Shown: positions 12,005-22,519 of the stretch, one piece after another
How positions within the stretch are numbered: position 1 is the first letter of the stretch
Layout of the letters: each line of letters begins with the position of its first letter
From: Sarcophilus harrisii
Lineage: Eukaryota; Chordata; Mammalia; Dasyuromorphia; Dasyuridae
Direction: 5' to 3'
Assembly: GCF_902635505.1 (NCBI RefSeq)
Contig: NC_045431.1
Span: 72,179,501 to 72,243,500 of the forward strand
Length of the DNA: 64,000 bases
Translations under genes and position numbers: made by a program
Notes under the pieces: generated by a model
What the model saw: the letters and a program-made list of their open reading frames with translations, nothing else
Told to the model about the DNA's origin: nothing
The model's database searches: none

Positions 12005-12425
12005 TAAAAGGTTTTGCATTACAAAATGCAAAATAGGTAATTTTGATTATATTAAATCAAAAGGCTTTTGAACAAACAAAACCAATGCAACCAAGGATAG
12101 AAGGAAAGTAGAAAGTTGGGAAACAATCCTTATAGCAGGTATCTCTTATAAAAGCCTCATTTTCTCAAATATATAACAATCAATTTAAACAATATAAGCC
12201 ATTCGCCAATCAATAAATGGCCAAAGAATATGATCAAGTAGTTTTCAGATGAAGAAATCAAAACTATCTTTAAGCATATGAAGAAGTGTTCTAAATCACT
12301 TTTAATTAGAGAAACACAAATTAGAATAACTCTGATGAAATTAAAACCATTTCTAGTCATAGGGGAAAAAATGCTCTAAATCACTCTTCATCAGCGATAC
12401 AAAAAAAGAGCAGAAAACCATACTT
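12005..12425 (+). mobile_element. L1 ORF2 C-terminal fragment
   Basis: Follows the L1 ORF2 phrase order: 'aaggcttttgaacaaacaaa', 'accaatgcaaccaaggatag', 'agccattcgccaatcaataa', 'atggccaaagaatatgatca', then 'ttagagaaacacaaattaga'. It is cut off before the 3' UTR. The same region of ORF2 is seen again at 38.23-38.5 kb. Confidence 0.75.
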
Positions 12426-12429
12426 GCTC

Positions 12430-13360
12430 CCAAGGAACTCTAATTGGGGAAAACAACAAATAAAATAATAAATACAAAAAACTGAAAAGGTAAGGAAAAT
12501 GATAGGAAGAAGAGATAATATACAGGAGCATGATGAAGTTCTATATCTGAGTAGAGCCTTGAATACTCAGAGGATTTGAGAAGAGCTCTCCATGTCTTGC
12601 TTGTTCAGAGAAAGGACAGAGCTCCATGGAATAGGGTTAGTGAGGAGGTATGAGTTTCAGAATGGATGGGATTTTATAGGAAGAAGAGTTTCTGGAAACA
12701 AGGACAAAGTTCATGAGAGCTGTCAGATGGAAAATCATCTGGAGATATTAATGGATTGATAAGATTAATATCAATCAACCATGTGATATACCAATCTGAA
12801 GGTTTCTCCTACTAGTGATAACAATATTGACAATAATGGAAACATCCACTAATATCTTTCTCTTATGTCTCATCCTAGTATAAAAGTGAACCTTAATTCT
12901 CAAAGATTATACCAATATAATACAATCTCTGCCAAATCCTATCAGCTAAGAATAACTTCATATTTGAGCCCATTCCAAAGACCAATCTAGCCAAAATTAT
13001 AATGGCCCATATCTTCCAGGTGATAAAGTTTGAACTTTCTCTTACAGACAATTGGGGGTGCCATCAGCCCATTATTTTGAGAAGTGGGATGACTGCAATG
13101 TAGTGTTTTAAGAAGATTAATGACATTCTTTTATAGAACGGATTGACAAGAGAGAGACTGGTAGCAAGATCAAATTTATATCATTCATTCAATATAATTT
13201 TATCACATCTATTACTTGGTAAGTATTGTCTTACAAAATTATGACACATTCCCTACTTTCAATGACTTTTTAAACAATATTCATGGATTTATTACCTTCA
13301 CATTAAGCAACTTATTTGCCTTTTTGGGGACTTACCCTTTTGTAAGGGTAAGAGTTGCCC
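12430..13360. other. Diverged L2-like piece and unassigned sequence
   Basis: 12,430-12,735 carries L2-clade-like antisense phrases ('ctcccaaggaactctaattgg', 'ggaagaagagtttctggaaa'). From 12,740 to 13,360 I see no gene and no repeat I can name. Confidence 0.35.
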
Positions 13361-13366
13361 TGGATG

Positions 13367-13565
13367 AAGAATTCTTAACTTCTTGGAGAAATTTCAAGAG
13401 ATCTGTGAATTTGGATAGGAAAATTTCTATGTTGATTTTCACTAACCCCTAACTGAAACTTAGTATTTGCTTCAATTATTAAAAAAAAAATTATTCTAAG
13501 TGATCCATGGGCTTTTTGAAATTGTCTAAGAAGTGCAAAATGCAGAAATGGTTAAGAACCTCAGA
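13367..13565. mobile_element. hAT-type MITE
   Basis: The left end contains GAATTCTTAACTTCTTGG and the right end ...AAATGGTTAAGAACCTCAG. The two are inverted versions of the hAT-type CAGNGGTTCTTAAC terminus, about 200 bp apart, with 'tgatccatgggctttttg' inside. It is non-autonomous with no transposase. Confidence 0.6.
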
Positions 13566-13569
13566 CTAA

Positions 13570-14240
13570 AGGATTGTTAAAGTCCCTTCGAGTTTTAAAT
13601 CCTGTGATTCTATAATCCTAAAATAAGAGATTCAGAAAAGAGAATTATGACATTGACCCAATTAAAGCACCTTCAGAGAGAAAAGGATCCTAGGGGAGGG
13701 CACTGAATTCTAGGAGAGTTTTGGAAACTAGACTAGCCCCAATGTCTCTAGGAGACTAACACAGCCATATAGGCCAAAACAAACCCTTAGAGAGAAATAA
13801 ATCTGTCATAAGCAAGCTGTCCTGGACAGCTCATCAGTGTGATAAGAAACTGAGTGAACCACATAGCAACCTTGGGCTAGCATCCAACTCCTTCTTCCCC
13901 CTCCCTGCTATCCATGAAGGTCCTCTGGGAACAAAGATAAGCAAATTCCCCATCTCCTTGCAACTAGGGAAGAATTCAGTCAACAGAGAGGTCATGGATT
14001 TTCACCCTCTGCTAGACAAGAAGACATTCTCTCAGGGTATCCATTGGAGAGCCAGGGGTCCCAGATGTCCCCTAAGCCAACAAGACATTCAAATCTCTTC
14101 TCCTAGAGAGGACAAGCAGTGATTTTATATAATAATAACAAAAGTGCTACATGAACTCTTTCCTAATCCATACACCTCCTAGGACCCTCCCCCACTCTAA
14201 AAATTTACCTTAAGTTTATTATGTATTTACTTTGTAAAAA
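13570..14240. other. No gene seen; unassigned sequence
   Basis: Moderately GC-rich relative to its surroundings, with no splice-flanked open frame and no familiar repeat apart from short MIR-like traces. It could be unique intergenic DNA. Confidence 0.4.
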
Positions 14241-14249
14241 GACAGTCAT

Positions 14250-14400
14250 AATTGGGAATAAAATACTGACCTCCAAACCAGGAAACTTGGCTTTGAATCT
14301 TGCCTCTGATAAATACTGGCTATATAACTCTGAATAAAGTCTCTTAACTTTTCATTACCCTAAGCATCTCTGTAAATGTATATGTTACAAAGAAGATATA
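14250..14400 (+). repeat. MIR-type SINE fragment
   Basis: 'ccaaaccaggaaacttggct', 'ttgaatcttgcctctgataa' and 'ctgaataaagtctcttaact' follow the MIR core. The 3' end is lost. Confidence 0.5.
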
Positions 14401-14658
14401 AAGGGAGTTCAGTCACCTATGAGTTCATTTCCTGTGTCAATAAAATCAGAAATCCATTCCCCATTCCATATATTTTATAGATATTTTTGCATGTATATTT
14501 TTTTCTTACAGAATATAATCCTTCTGAGGGCAGTAACTATTGCATTTTTGTCTTTGTTTTCCCACAAATGAATTGATTTGACTTGCCCAAGGTTACAGAA
14601 CTCATACACAATTCTTTTTTCTCAATAATAGCTTTTTTATTTTCAAAATATATGCAAA

Positions 14659-14843
14659 ATGACAATTGTGGAAATGTGTATAGAAAAACTGAACATGTTT
14701 AGCATACCTTGAATTATTTGGCTGTCTAGGGGAGAGGGTGGGGAAAAGAAAGGGGAAACAAGTGTAACACAGAGCTTTGCAGGGGTGAATGTTGAAATTA
14801 TCTGTGCATATGTTTTGAAAATAAAAAGCTTTAATAAAAATAA
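14659..14843 (+). mobile_element. Short L1 3' end inserted into an L1
   Basis: Starts 'tgacaattgtggaaatgtgt', contains 'gctgtctaggggagagggtg' and ends 'ataaaaagctttaataaaaa'. It is flanked by ATGCAAA on both sides (14,652-14,658 and 14,844-14,850). It runs opposite to its host element. Confidence 0.8.
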
Positions 14844-15188
14844 ATGCAAAGATAGTTTTCAGCATTTACCATTGCAAAATTTTGTATTCCAAATTTTTCT
14901 CCCTCCCTTCCCCCATTTCTCTTCCTTAGGCAGCAAGTAATCCAATATATGTTAAACATGTGCAATTCTTCTAGACATATTTCTACATTTATCATGCCGC
15001 ACAAGAACAATCAAAAAGGAAAAAATATAAGAGAGAAAAAAAGCAAGCAAACAACAAAAAAGGTGCAAATACTTTGTTGTGATCCATATTCAGTCCCCAA
15101 AGTCTCTCTCTGGGTGCAGATGGCTCTCTCCATCACAAGTCTAGTGGAACTGGCCTGAATCACCTTATTATTGAAAAGAGCCGCATCC

Positions 15189-15375
15189 GACATATTTAAC
15201 ATGTTTAGGACTGCTTGCCATCTCGGGGAGGGGGTGGAGAAAGGAAGGGAAAAAGTCGGAACAGAAGTGAGTGCAAGGGATAATGTTGTAAAGAAATTTT
15301 TTTCAAAATAAAATAAATGGATGGAAAAAAAAAGAAAAAAAATAAAGAATGCTTTCAGGGGAAAAAAAAGAAAAG
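15189..15375 (+). mobile_element. Second L1 3' end inserted into the same L1
   Basis: Begins 'gacatatttaacatgtttag', contains 'ccatctcggggagggggtgg' and ends in an A/AAAG-rich tail. The flanking copies AAAAGAGCC(G/A)CATCC (15,174-15,188 and 15,376-15,390) match at 14 of 15 positions. The one difference is a CpG-type G/A change. Confidence 0.85.
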
Positions 15376-15540
15376 AAAAGAGCCACATCCATCAGAATTG
15401 ATCATCACATAATCTTATTGCTGTGCACAATTCTACTCACTTATTTAGCATAAGTATTGCATATATTTCTAATACACATTTATGAGACAATTCAAATCCA
15501 GGTCTTCCTGACTTCAAATCCAGCACTCTACTATGTTGTG

Positions 15541-15805
15541 TTGGTTGTTGCTGTTGTTGTCTTTCATTCTCAAAGTTGACCATGACATCAAGGAAGTGAT
15601 ACCATGAAAGGCAAGTGAGTTGGATTTAAGTAAGGGAGGGCTGTGAAAGGTCACCTGCCTCTCTCCTCTAGAGAAAATCTTAGGTCCAGTGGCCAGATAT
15701 AGACCAGGATGACTGGAGATGGTCCTGGACGCAGTGGGAGACCTTGGCCTTTTTAAGTTAAGGTTTTAACAGGTCTAAGTTCAACTGAAGCAACAGTCAA
15801 TCCTT
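15541..15805 (-). mobile_element. SINE/LINE end with (CAA)n tail, minus strand
   Basis: The plus-strand start 'ttgctgttgttgtctttcat' is a reversed (CAA)n tail, followed by 'ttgaccatgacatcaaggaa' and later 'gatgactggagatggtcctg'. The tail and adjoining bases match the 3' end of the LINE at 30.65 kb. That suggests a SINE mobilised by that LINE, or a LINE subfamily. A sister copy lies at 40,105. Confidence 0.65.
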
Positions 15806-15814
15806 GAATTAAAT

Positions 15815-16340
15815 ATGTATATAATCAATAAAACAAATTCCCTTATGGGTCATGTCCAAAAATATGTCACATTCTATATACTAAATCCATCACTTCTCTA
15901 CCTGGAAGTCTTCATTATTTGTCCTCTGGAATGTTGGCTTGTTATTACAATGCTGAGAGCTGTTAAATCTTTTAAATTTGTTTAGCTTTACAATATTGTT
16001 ATTATGGTATGAATTATTGTCCTACCTCTGCTCACTTCACTCAATAACAGTTTATATATGTAACTATTGCATTTTTGTCTTTGTTTTCCCACAAATGAAT
16101 TTTATACATATACAATTTTATACATTATACAATTTATACATGTCTTCCTAAGTTTCTTTAAAACTCTTCCCTTCATCATTTCTCATGGTACAATAATATT
16201 CCATTACATTTATACCATAGTTTGCTTAGCCATTCTCTGATGAATGGGAATTCTCATAGTTTTTGAATTATTTATCCCTTCCAAAATTACTGCTACAAAT
16301 ATTTTGGTCCTCTTCCTCTTTCATTTCTTTCACTTAATAA
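15815..16340 (-). mobile_element. Older L1 3' region, minus strand
   Basis: Plus-strand phrases 'tggaagtcttcattatttgt', 'tttctcatggtacaataata', 'ttccattacatttatac' and 'agccattctctgatgaatgg' are the reverse complement of the ORF2 C-terminus and 3' UTR of an older L1 subfamily, also present at 53.76-54.53 kb. Confidence 0.7.
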
Positions 16341-16727
16341 AGGATTCCAAATTCTTTCAATATGATCTGGTTAGCTGCTTAAATATGATACCAGTAAGGC
16401 CACCAGAGCCAATATTATCTGGTCTCTGCCTTGTCTTTGGATCTGATTCAAAGATCTACACATAAGTTTGGGCAAATGGATTCCTTGAACCCTAGCACTT
16501 AAATGGGTTCTCATGACTCTTCAAATTAGCAGGATAGAAAAAAAAAGTTCTACATAATAGAAATTTGAAGTTTCATGTTCTCTTTCTGTTATATGTATAT
16601 ATAACACTACCAATTTTACTTAGTATTTGTTAAATTCGGGTTCATAAATAAACCTACAAAGTAATAGGGCTTCCATAGGATGACATGGCTACCAGGGTAG
16701 GATTTATCAAAGAAGCAGCTATAAACA

Positions 16728-16730
<3 letters not shown>
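16340..16730. other. Unassigned sequence
   Basis: No gene or recognisable repeat. Confidence 0.3.
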
Positions 16731-16822
<92 letters not shown>

Positions 16823-16826
16823 TCTC
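16731..16826. repeat. (TC)n microsatellite
   Basis: A near-perfect dinucleotide run of about 96 bases with three TT interruptions. Confidence 0.97.
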
Positions 16827-16969
16827 AGACTGGAATAGCTCTGATCTCTAACAGGAATTCAAAAACCCTGAGGGACTTCTGTGCCCTCCTCAGTTTTTAA
16901 CTCCTTCAGTTCATGACATGAAGCTACCTGGACTAATACTCAGCTAATAGGAACCACATGTAAAGTTAG

Positions 16970-17180
16970 AATGGTTCCTGTGAGGGAGTAGCAAGGAAGT
17001 TAGATTTGGAATTTGAGAAGCTGAGTTAAAATCCTGACCTTAACACTGCCTGGATAACTTAGGGTAACCTGAATAACCTGACTGGTTTTCAGTTTTCCCA
17101 TCTCAAAAATAAGCAAATGGTAGCGCAAAATCTACTTTATAAAGATTTGCCATTTTATGCATAACCCTTTCCTTCTATTA
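16970..17180 (+). repeat. MIR-type SINE
   Basis: 'agttagatttggaatttgag', 'ctgagttaaaatcctgacct' and 'gttttcagttttcccatctc' keep MIR order. Strongly diverged. Confidence 0.5.
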
Positions 17181-17582
17181 TGTCATGTAGATGGAAAGAT
17201 TAATTTTGTTTGGTATTTATTAAGTTATGAATTTTAAAATAAAGATATTAGATGATCTCTAAAGTTCCCTCCATTCCTTCTTTCTCTTGTGACTCTATAG
17301 TCCTGATTCCTAGTCTCTCTTGAATTTAGAAAATGTTGGCCATAAGGGCAAACAATTATCATCAGCTAAAGGAGAATTATGGCATATAAATAGGAAACAT
17401 TCAAATGTCAATATGACACAATATATGACTAGATATTCAAATAAAGAGAAGATAAATGTTCTGGCTCCTGCCATCTATTATTAGATGGACTCTAAATATG
17501 GAATAAGGTATATGTCAGATATTTTCCAGGTGGTGCGTTGCTTTTCTTGACTTACATTTCTTTGTTAAAAGGAAGACTTCAA

Positions 17583-17712
17583 GGGCAGCTAGATGGTGCA
17601 ATGGATAGAGCACCAACCCTGGAGTCAGGAAGACCTGAGTTCAAATCCAGTCTTAGATACTAATACTTATTAGATGTGTGTGACCCCAGGCAATTGCCTC
17701 AGAGGAAAAGGA
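17583..17712 (+). repeat. WSINE1-type SINE
   Basis: Begins GGGCAGCTAGATGGTGCAAT and continues 'ggatagagcaccaaccctgg', 'gagttcaaatccagtcttag' and 'gtgaccccaggcaattgcct'. Only a little drift from the family consensus I remember. Confidence 0.75.
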
Positions 17713-18166
17713 AGAGTTCTTTTGGGGTAGGAGTGGGGAGAGTCTGTAGGAAATGAGATCAAATACAACCCTCTGCATGACAAGGTATGAATTCAGTTAA
17801 TGGCAAAGATACTTCAACATAATGGTGGGGGAGTTACTGCTCCTCAGGTAGAGTATGAGTTTCATTATTTAGCCTTATACCCAGGTTCTTAGTTGTCTTT
17901 GATTTTGTTGTGTGTTTCCTTCTTTTAGAATCAACCTGTGAGCACTGAAAGATCTACAGAGATGGCAGTTTATAGCTGTTCCTTCACCCAAGTAGCAAGG
18001 AGAAGAGAACATGGTGCCAAAGGAAAAATGGGGTAATGGGAAAGAACAAGTGTGGGAGAAAGGAAGCATTTTTGTCTTGCTCATCCAGCATATCTCTACC
18101 ACAACAACCTAAAAAACACACAAGACTGAATTTTGATTGATAAACCCAATAAAAAAATCATGAGGA

Positions 18167-18359
18167 CTGCGCACATATATTGTAGCTAGGATATACTGTG
18201 ACATATTTAACATGTATAGGACTGCTTGCCATCTGGGGGAGGGGGTGGAGGGAGAGAGGGGAAAAGTCAAAACAGAAGTGAGTGCAAGGGATAATGTTGT
18301 AAAAAATTACCCAGACATGGGTTCTGTCAATAAAAAAGTTATAATTATTTTTTTAAAAG
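18167..18359 (+). mobile_element. Short L1 3' end with 9-bp flanking repeats
   Basis: Contains 'ggactgcttgccatctgggg', then 'aagtgagtgcaagggataat', and ends near 'aataaaaaagttataatt'. TCATGAGGA flanks it at 18,158-18,166 and 18,360-18,368. It is the same subfamily as the copy at 15,189. Confidence 0.75.
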
Positions 18360-18489
18360 TCATGAGGAATCATGTTGTTTGCCCTAGCAATTTAGGAGAA
18401 TAAGGAAGTATTCAAGGTGTAGGTTGATCAGAAGCATAGTGCAGTGGTCGAAATGGGGTATATTCTATATTTCTAAATCCGATTTTCTT

Positions 18490-18720
18490 GTGCAGCAAGA
18501 TAACTGTATAAATATGTATACATATATTGCATTTAACATATACTTTAACATATTTAACATGTATGGGTCTACCTGCCATCTAGGGAGGGTGTAGGGGGAA
18601 GGAAGGGAAAAGTTGGAGCGGAAGGTTTTGCAAGGGACAATGCTGAAAAATTACCCATGCATTTGTCTTGTAAATAAAAAGCTATCATAAAAAAATAAAA
18701 TAAAAGTACAAAATAAATTC
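18490..18720 (+). mobile_element. L1 3' end fragment
   Basis: 'ttgtgcagcaagataactgt', 'aacatatactttaacatatt', 'ctgccatctagggaggg' and 'taaataaaaagctatcat' are the L1 3' UTR terminus in order. It ends just before the HAL1-like element. Confidence 0.75.
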
Positions 18721-18779
18721 AATAGATTTGTTTTGAAATTGCAAAAAAAAAAAAAAAATCAAAAAAGAAGGCTAAAAGA

Positions 18780-20610
18780 ATGAGCAAGCAAATGAGGAAC
18801 TTAACCATAAAGAGCTATTGTGGAGACAAAGAGGTTCAAGATACAAACATAGAAGACAATGACTTTTTTAAATCTGCAGACAAAGCCTCAGAGAAAAGTG
18901 CAGTTAGATATAAGCCTAAGAAGAATTTCTATAAGGGTCAAAAAAAAAAAAAAAAAAAACTTTCGAAAAATAAAAAGAGCAAAAAAACTTTTAAAAAATT
19001 AAATAACAGCAATAGCAGAAAAAAAAAATGGGAAGTGAGAGCTAAGCAAAAAGGCTATGAAAAGGGAGCTAACTGCTTGATAAAGGAAATTGAAAATCTT
19101 ACTGATGAAAATAATTCTTTGAAAGTTAGAACTGGTGAAAGAAAAATCAATGACTCCATAGGAAATCAAGAAATAAAACAAAATCAAAAGAACTGAAAAA
19201 ATTTAAATAAGATGTTAAATATCTGACAGGAAAAGCAACTGACATAGAAAATAAAAGAGAGGGCTTAAGAATCATACAATTACCTGAAAGCCCTAAACAA
19301 AAAAAGATCTTAGCTGTCATATTTCAAGAAATTATAAAGGAAAACTATCCAGATATCTTAGAACAAAAAAAGCAAAGTAGAAATTGAAAGAATTCACTGG
19401 TCATCTCTTGAAAGGAACTTCTGAAGGAAAAATCCCAAGAATATTATAACCAAAATCCCAAGCTCAAAGACCAAGGAGAAAATATTGCAAGTAACCAAAA
19501 AGAAGGAATTCAAGGACTATGGATCTATGATCAGGATCACATAAGATTTAGCAGTTACCAGTAAAATGAATTTAAAGGAGTTTAAAATATGATATTCCAG
19601 AAGACAAAGAATTACAACCAAGAATAACCTACATAGCAAAACCATTATGTATAATCATAAAAGGGAGAAAAGTGATATTTAATGAAGTAGAGTACTTTCA
19701 AAAATTCCTGATGAAAAAAAAGCAGAACTAAACAGAAAATTTTAATATACAAACAGAACTTAAGCAAAGCATAAAAAAGGTAACATGACTGATAGATCAT
19801 CAAGGACTAAACAAGGTTAAATTGTTTACATTCCTATGTAGGGAGATTGTGATGACCACGTATTTTAAAATCAGCCGGAGTCAGGAATTCAGGTTAGGGG
19901 AAAATTGTCAATCTTTATTCTTAGCAGAGATGAAGAAAGATTGGAGGTAGAAGGGAATCAGCAATAGCAATGTCAGCAGCTGAGTCAAGAAGCTAGTCAG
20001 ACCAGAAGCCGAGAGACCAGCAGCCACCAGAACAGAACCCAGCCCCAATCTCTTTCTGCCTCTCTTCCTATCTCCCTACCTCCACCCACCAAAATCGTCA
20101 TTTCCTTTACAACACATCAGGACTTGCACAGAGAGTGGGTGGGGCCATTCTTTATCCAAGCATGTATATTAATAGAGTATAGTCCAATTACTATTTAGCC
20201 TCATGTGCTTGGAACCTCAGTGCATCAACTCAAGCCCCAGCCCATTACAGGAGATCATACATATAATGTCTCAGAGTTATATGATCACAAGTAGTCTTAG
20301 AAGGAATTTAATAAGACAATAGATCTGGATATTATTGTGTTTTGCTTGAATTATCTCAAAAGAAGAATAGAATGGGGGGAAGAGATATACACTGGGAGAG
20401 AGGAGAATGGAGAAGAAGAAGGGAGAAAATTATCTCGCCTAAATTGGGCATGCAAGTAAGAGTTTATACAATGGAAGAGGGAATAGGAAGAAGCAGAGTA
20501 TTAGGATTGACTGATTGGATAATGCTAATGGAAGTGAAATGTAACTTGATTTATAATCAGTGTTGCAAAAAAAAATTTAATTGATGTTTCAATAAAGCTT
20601 AAAAATTAAG
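18780..20610 (+). mobile_element. HAL1-like element, split by a solo LTR
   Basis: A lysine-rich coiled-coil frame is still open for 138 codons (18,780-19,196). After frame breaks it is followed by an L1 ORF1 RNA-binding motif at about 19,262, which reads GLRIIQLPES with 'IIKENYPDI' downstream. This corresponds to the NLRLIGVPE...IIQENFP region of L1 ORF1p. About 0.9 kb of tail follows with no RT. The LTR at 19,848-20,249 lies inside. The 138-aa frame is a fossil of ORF1 and not a host gene. Confidence 0.65.
19848..20249 (-). mobile_element. Solo LTR of an endogenous retrovirus, 6-bp TSD
   Basis: The plus strand begins TGTGATGACC and ends CCCATTACA. These are TG...CA ends with short inverted homology. 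It is flanked by GGAGAT at 19,842-19,847 and 20,250-20,255. Read on the minus strand, a polyadenylation signal (AATAAA) lies about 70 bases before the 3' end. It has no internal coding region, so it is a recombined single LTR. A 6-bp duplication is typical of class II (beta-like) elements. Fossil. Confidence 0.8.
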
Positions 20611-20619
20611 CCCCTAGTT

Positions 20620-21345
20620 TTCTATACAAATGATGAAAGATACTGAAACTTGTTTAAATGATTGATTTTATCTCAGCATGTCTTTTTTGAAGGTGATAAT
20701 AAATCACCTACTCTATATATAATCATATTGTCCATATGCTCTGTTACTCTTCTTTCTACCCCTACCTCTTCTTGGGAGTAATCTCAGATAAAGGTTAAAA
20801 CTAGAATTGTCTCCATATCAGTAAAAGTGGGAATTTGATGAGCCCTTGAAAGTGAAAATCAAGAAGCCAGCTTCTACTGAGAAGCCAGGTTTCCCCAGAA
20901 ATGGACCTAAACAAACCACAATGACTAAATAAAAATCAGGAACCACTGCAGATTTATACCCTGGGAACTTAGCCATGCAGTAGCCTCCAGCCTCTGGTAA
21001 CAAAAAAAAAAAAAAAGAAAGAAAAAGAAAAAGAAAAAGAAAAGAAAAGAAAAGAAAAAGCAATTGGAGTTCAAAGAAAGGTAACACTACTTCATGGAGA
21101 AACTAAAACTTGATAGTTGAGATTTGGCTAAACAGAGATGAGAAGGGAGAATTCTAAGCTCTTTATGAAAAAAAAAAAATCCCAGAGACCAAAAGGTTCA
21201 CACTATGAGTTCAGAAGTCAGAAAGTAGTCCTGCCTTCTTGGAGACTGGTGAGAGATAAGATTGGAAAAGTTATGCTGGAGACAGAATGTGTAAGGTCTT
21301 TAGAGAGGGCACAATAATGGTATAGTAATCCCAATCTCTTTTCTT
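20620..21345. other. Unassigned sequence with A-rich (GAAAAA)n
   Basis: An impure A/GAAAA tract lies at 21,001-21,060. The rest shows no gene and no repeat I can name. Confidence 0.45.
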
Positions 21346-21347
21346 AG

Positions 21348-21550
21348 GAGACAGACAGATAGGTCAGTGGATAGAGTGCTGAGTAGAAGGATCTGCGTTC
21401 AAAACTAACCTCAGACCTAGCTGTGCAACCCTGGGCAAGACATTTAACCCCTGTTTATTTTATTCTACTGGAGAAGAAAATGGCAAACCACTCCAGTATC
21501 TTTGTCAAAAGAACCTCATTAAACCATTAAAGTGCTGTGACCCACAGGAT
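21348..21550 (+). repeat. MAR1-type SINE
   Basis: 'gataggtcagtggatagagt', 'ctgcgttcaaaactaacctc', 'caaccctgggcaagacattt' and 'atggcaaaccactccagtat' appear in MAR1 order, ending near 'gctgtgacccacagg'. Confidence 0.7.
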
Positions 21551-22003
21551 TACAAAAGAATTGTATGCAAATGAATGACAAGAAAGAATTTCGACTTGCA
21601 GTCAGGAAGTCTGGCTTCCAAATCCAACTCTAAAAGATCATAAATACAAATCCAAGGGACCTCAAAGCCTATCCCCACTTCATCTGGGACCATGAAGTTT
21701 CCCATATGAAAAACTGGGATGTCACTGGCTATCACTCAGATAAAATAAAGCTATTTCATAAAACTCAAAACATTTCAAAGATGTAAGTGTTTATTATAAA
21801 TATTCATAAACACCTTGTTGAAAAAACACTATTCACATTCTTAATACTTCCATGAATGAGGTGCTAGAATACAAACTCCAAATGCAGCTGCCTCTGTATC
21901 TGGCTTCATTCACATAGAGAATTTTGTTTGGTTTAGTTTGATTTGGTTTTTGTTTCAAATTAGTGGTAAGTTACAGGAATTTATATCATCATAGATTTAG
22001 AAC

Positions 22004-22510
22004 TGTTATGAGCCAGAACTTGATACAAAATGTTGTCATTAGCATTGATAGAAACAATGCTTATGTAATTGGTTCACACATTAAAGCTCACATCTTTAAG
22101 AGAATTTACACATTAGAGCTCACACATTAGAGTTCACAAGTTACACCTCCCATAATCCCACTCTCGAAGGAGGAGTCAACCTTTGAATTTACACCTCTAA
22201 AAGAGCATAAAAGGAGCTGAGTCAGGTGAAAAGTTCAGTTGAAGAGACTGAAAGTCAGAAGTCAGTCAGTTGAGGGGATGGAGAAGCCAGGAGTCGGAGT
22301 TGAGCTAGAGGCAGAAGCCGGCAGAGGCAGAAGCAAATAGCAATAAGAGCTTTCAGAATCAAGAAAAATAACCGGGCTATTTTGGAAGAGACAATAAAAG
22401 ATTGGATTTTAACTCCTGGCTGCATTTGAAGTGACTATTACTCTGAACTGAAACTAAGGCTGCCTCCAGAAAACCTTCCCAAGAAACTTGCTCCCAGAGA
22501 ACCATTATAA
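22004..22510 (+). mobile_element. Solo LTR with TATA and poly(A) signals
   Basis: It begins TGTTATGAGCC and ends near GAACCATTATAA. It is flanked by TTTAGAA on both sides, the left copy being one base away from the LTR edge. A TATA-type box (CATAAAAGG) lies at 22,206 and an AATAAA at about 22,393, the spacing expected of U3-R. Degenerate copies of 'cacattagagctca' sit in the U3 part (22,075-22,140). No internal region remains. Fossil. Confidence 0.7.
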
Positions 22511-22519
22511 TTTAGAAAA

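Larger units (their letters stand above)
14605..15430 (-). mobile_element. L1 3' end, minus, split by two L1 insertions
   Basis: The host element is a minus-strand L1 3' end whose plus-strand text starts 'ataatagctttttttattt'. It resumes at 14,851 ('gatagttttcagcatttac', 'ccaatatatgttaaac', 'tttgttgtgatccatattca') and ends after 15,376 ('aattgatcatcacataatc'). It is interrupted at 14,659-14,843 and 15,189-15,375. Confidence 0.8.

Noticed and set aside
18780-19196. 138-codon lysine-rich frame as a possible host gene
   Set aside because: Downstream translated motifs (GLRIIQLPES) show it is the N-terminal part of a decayed L1/HAL1 ORF1.
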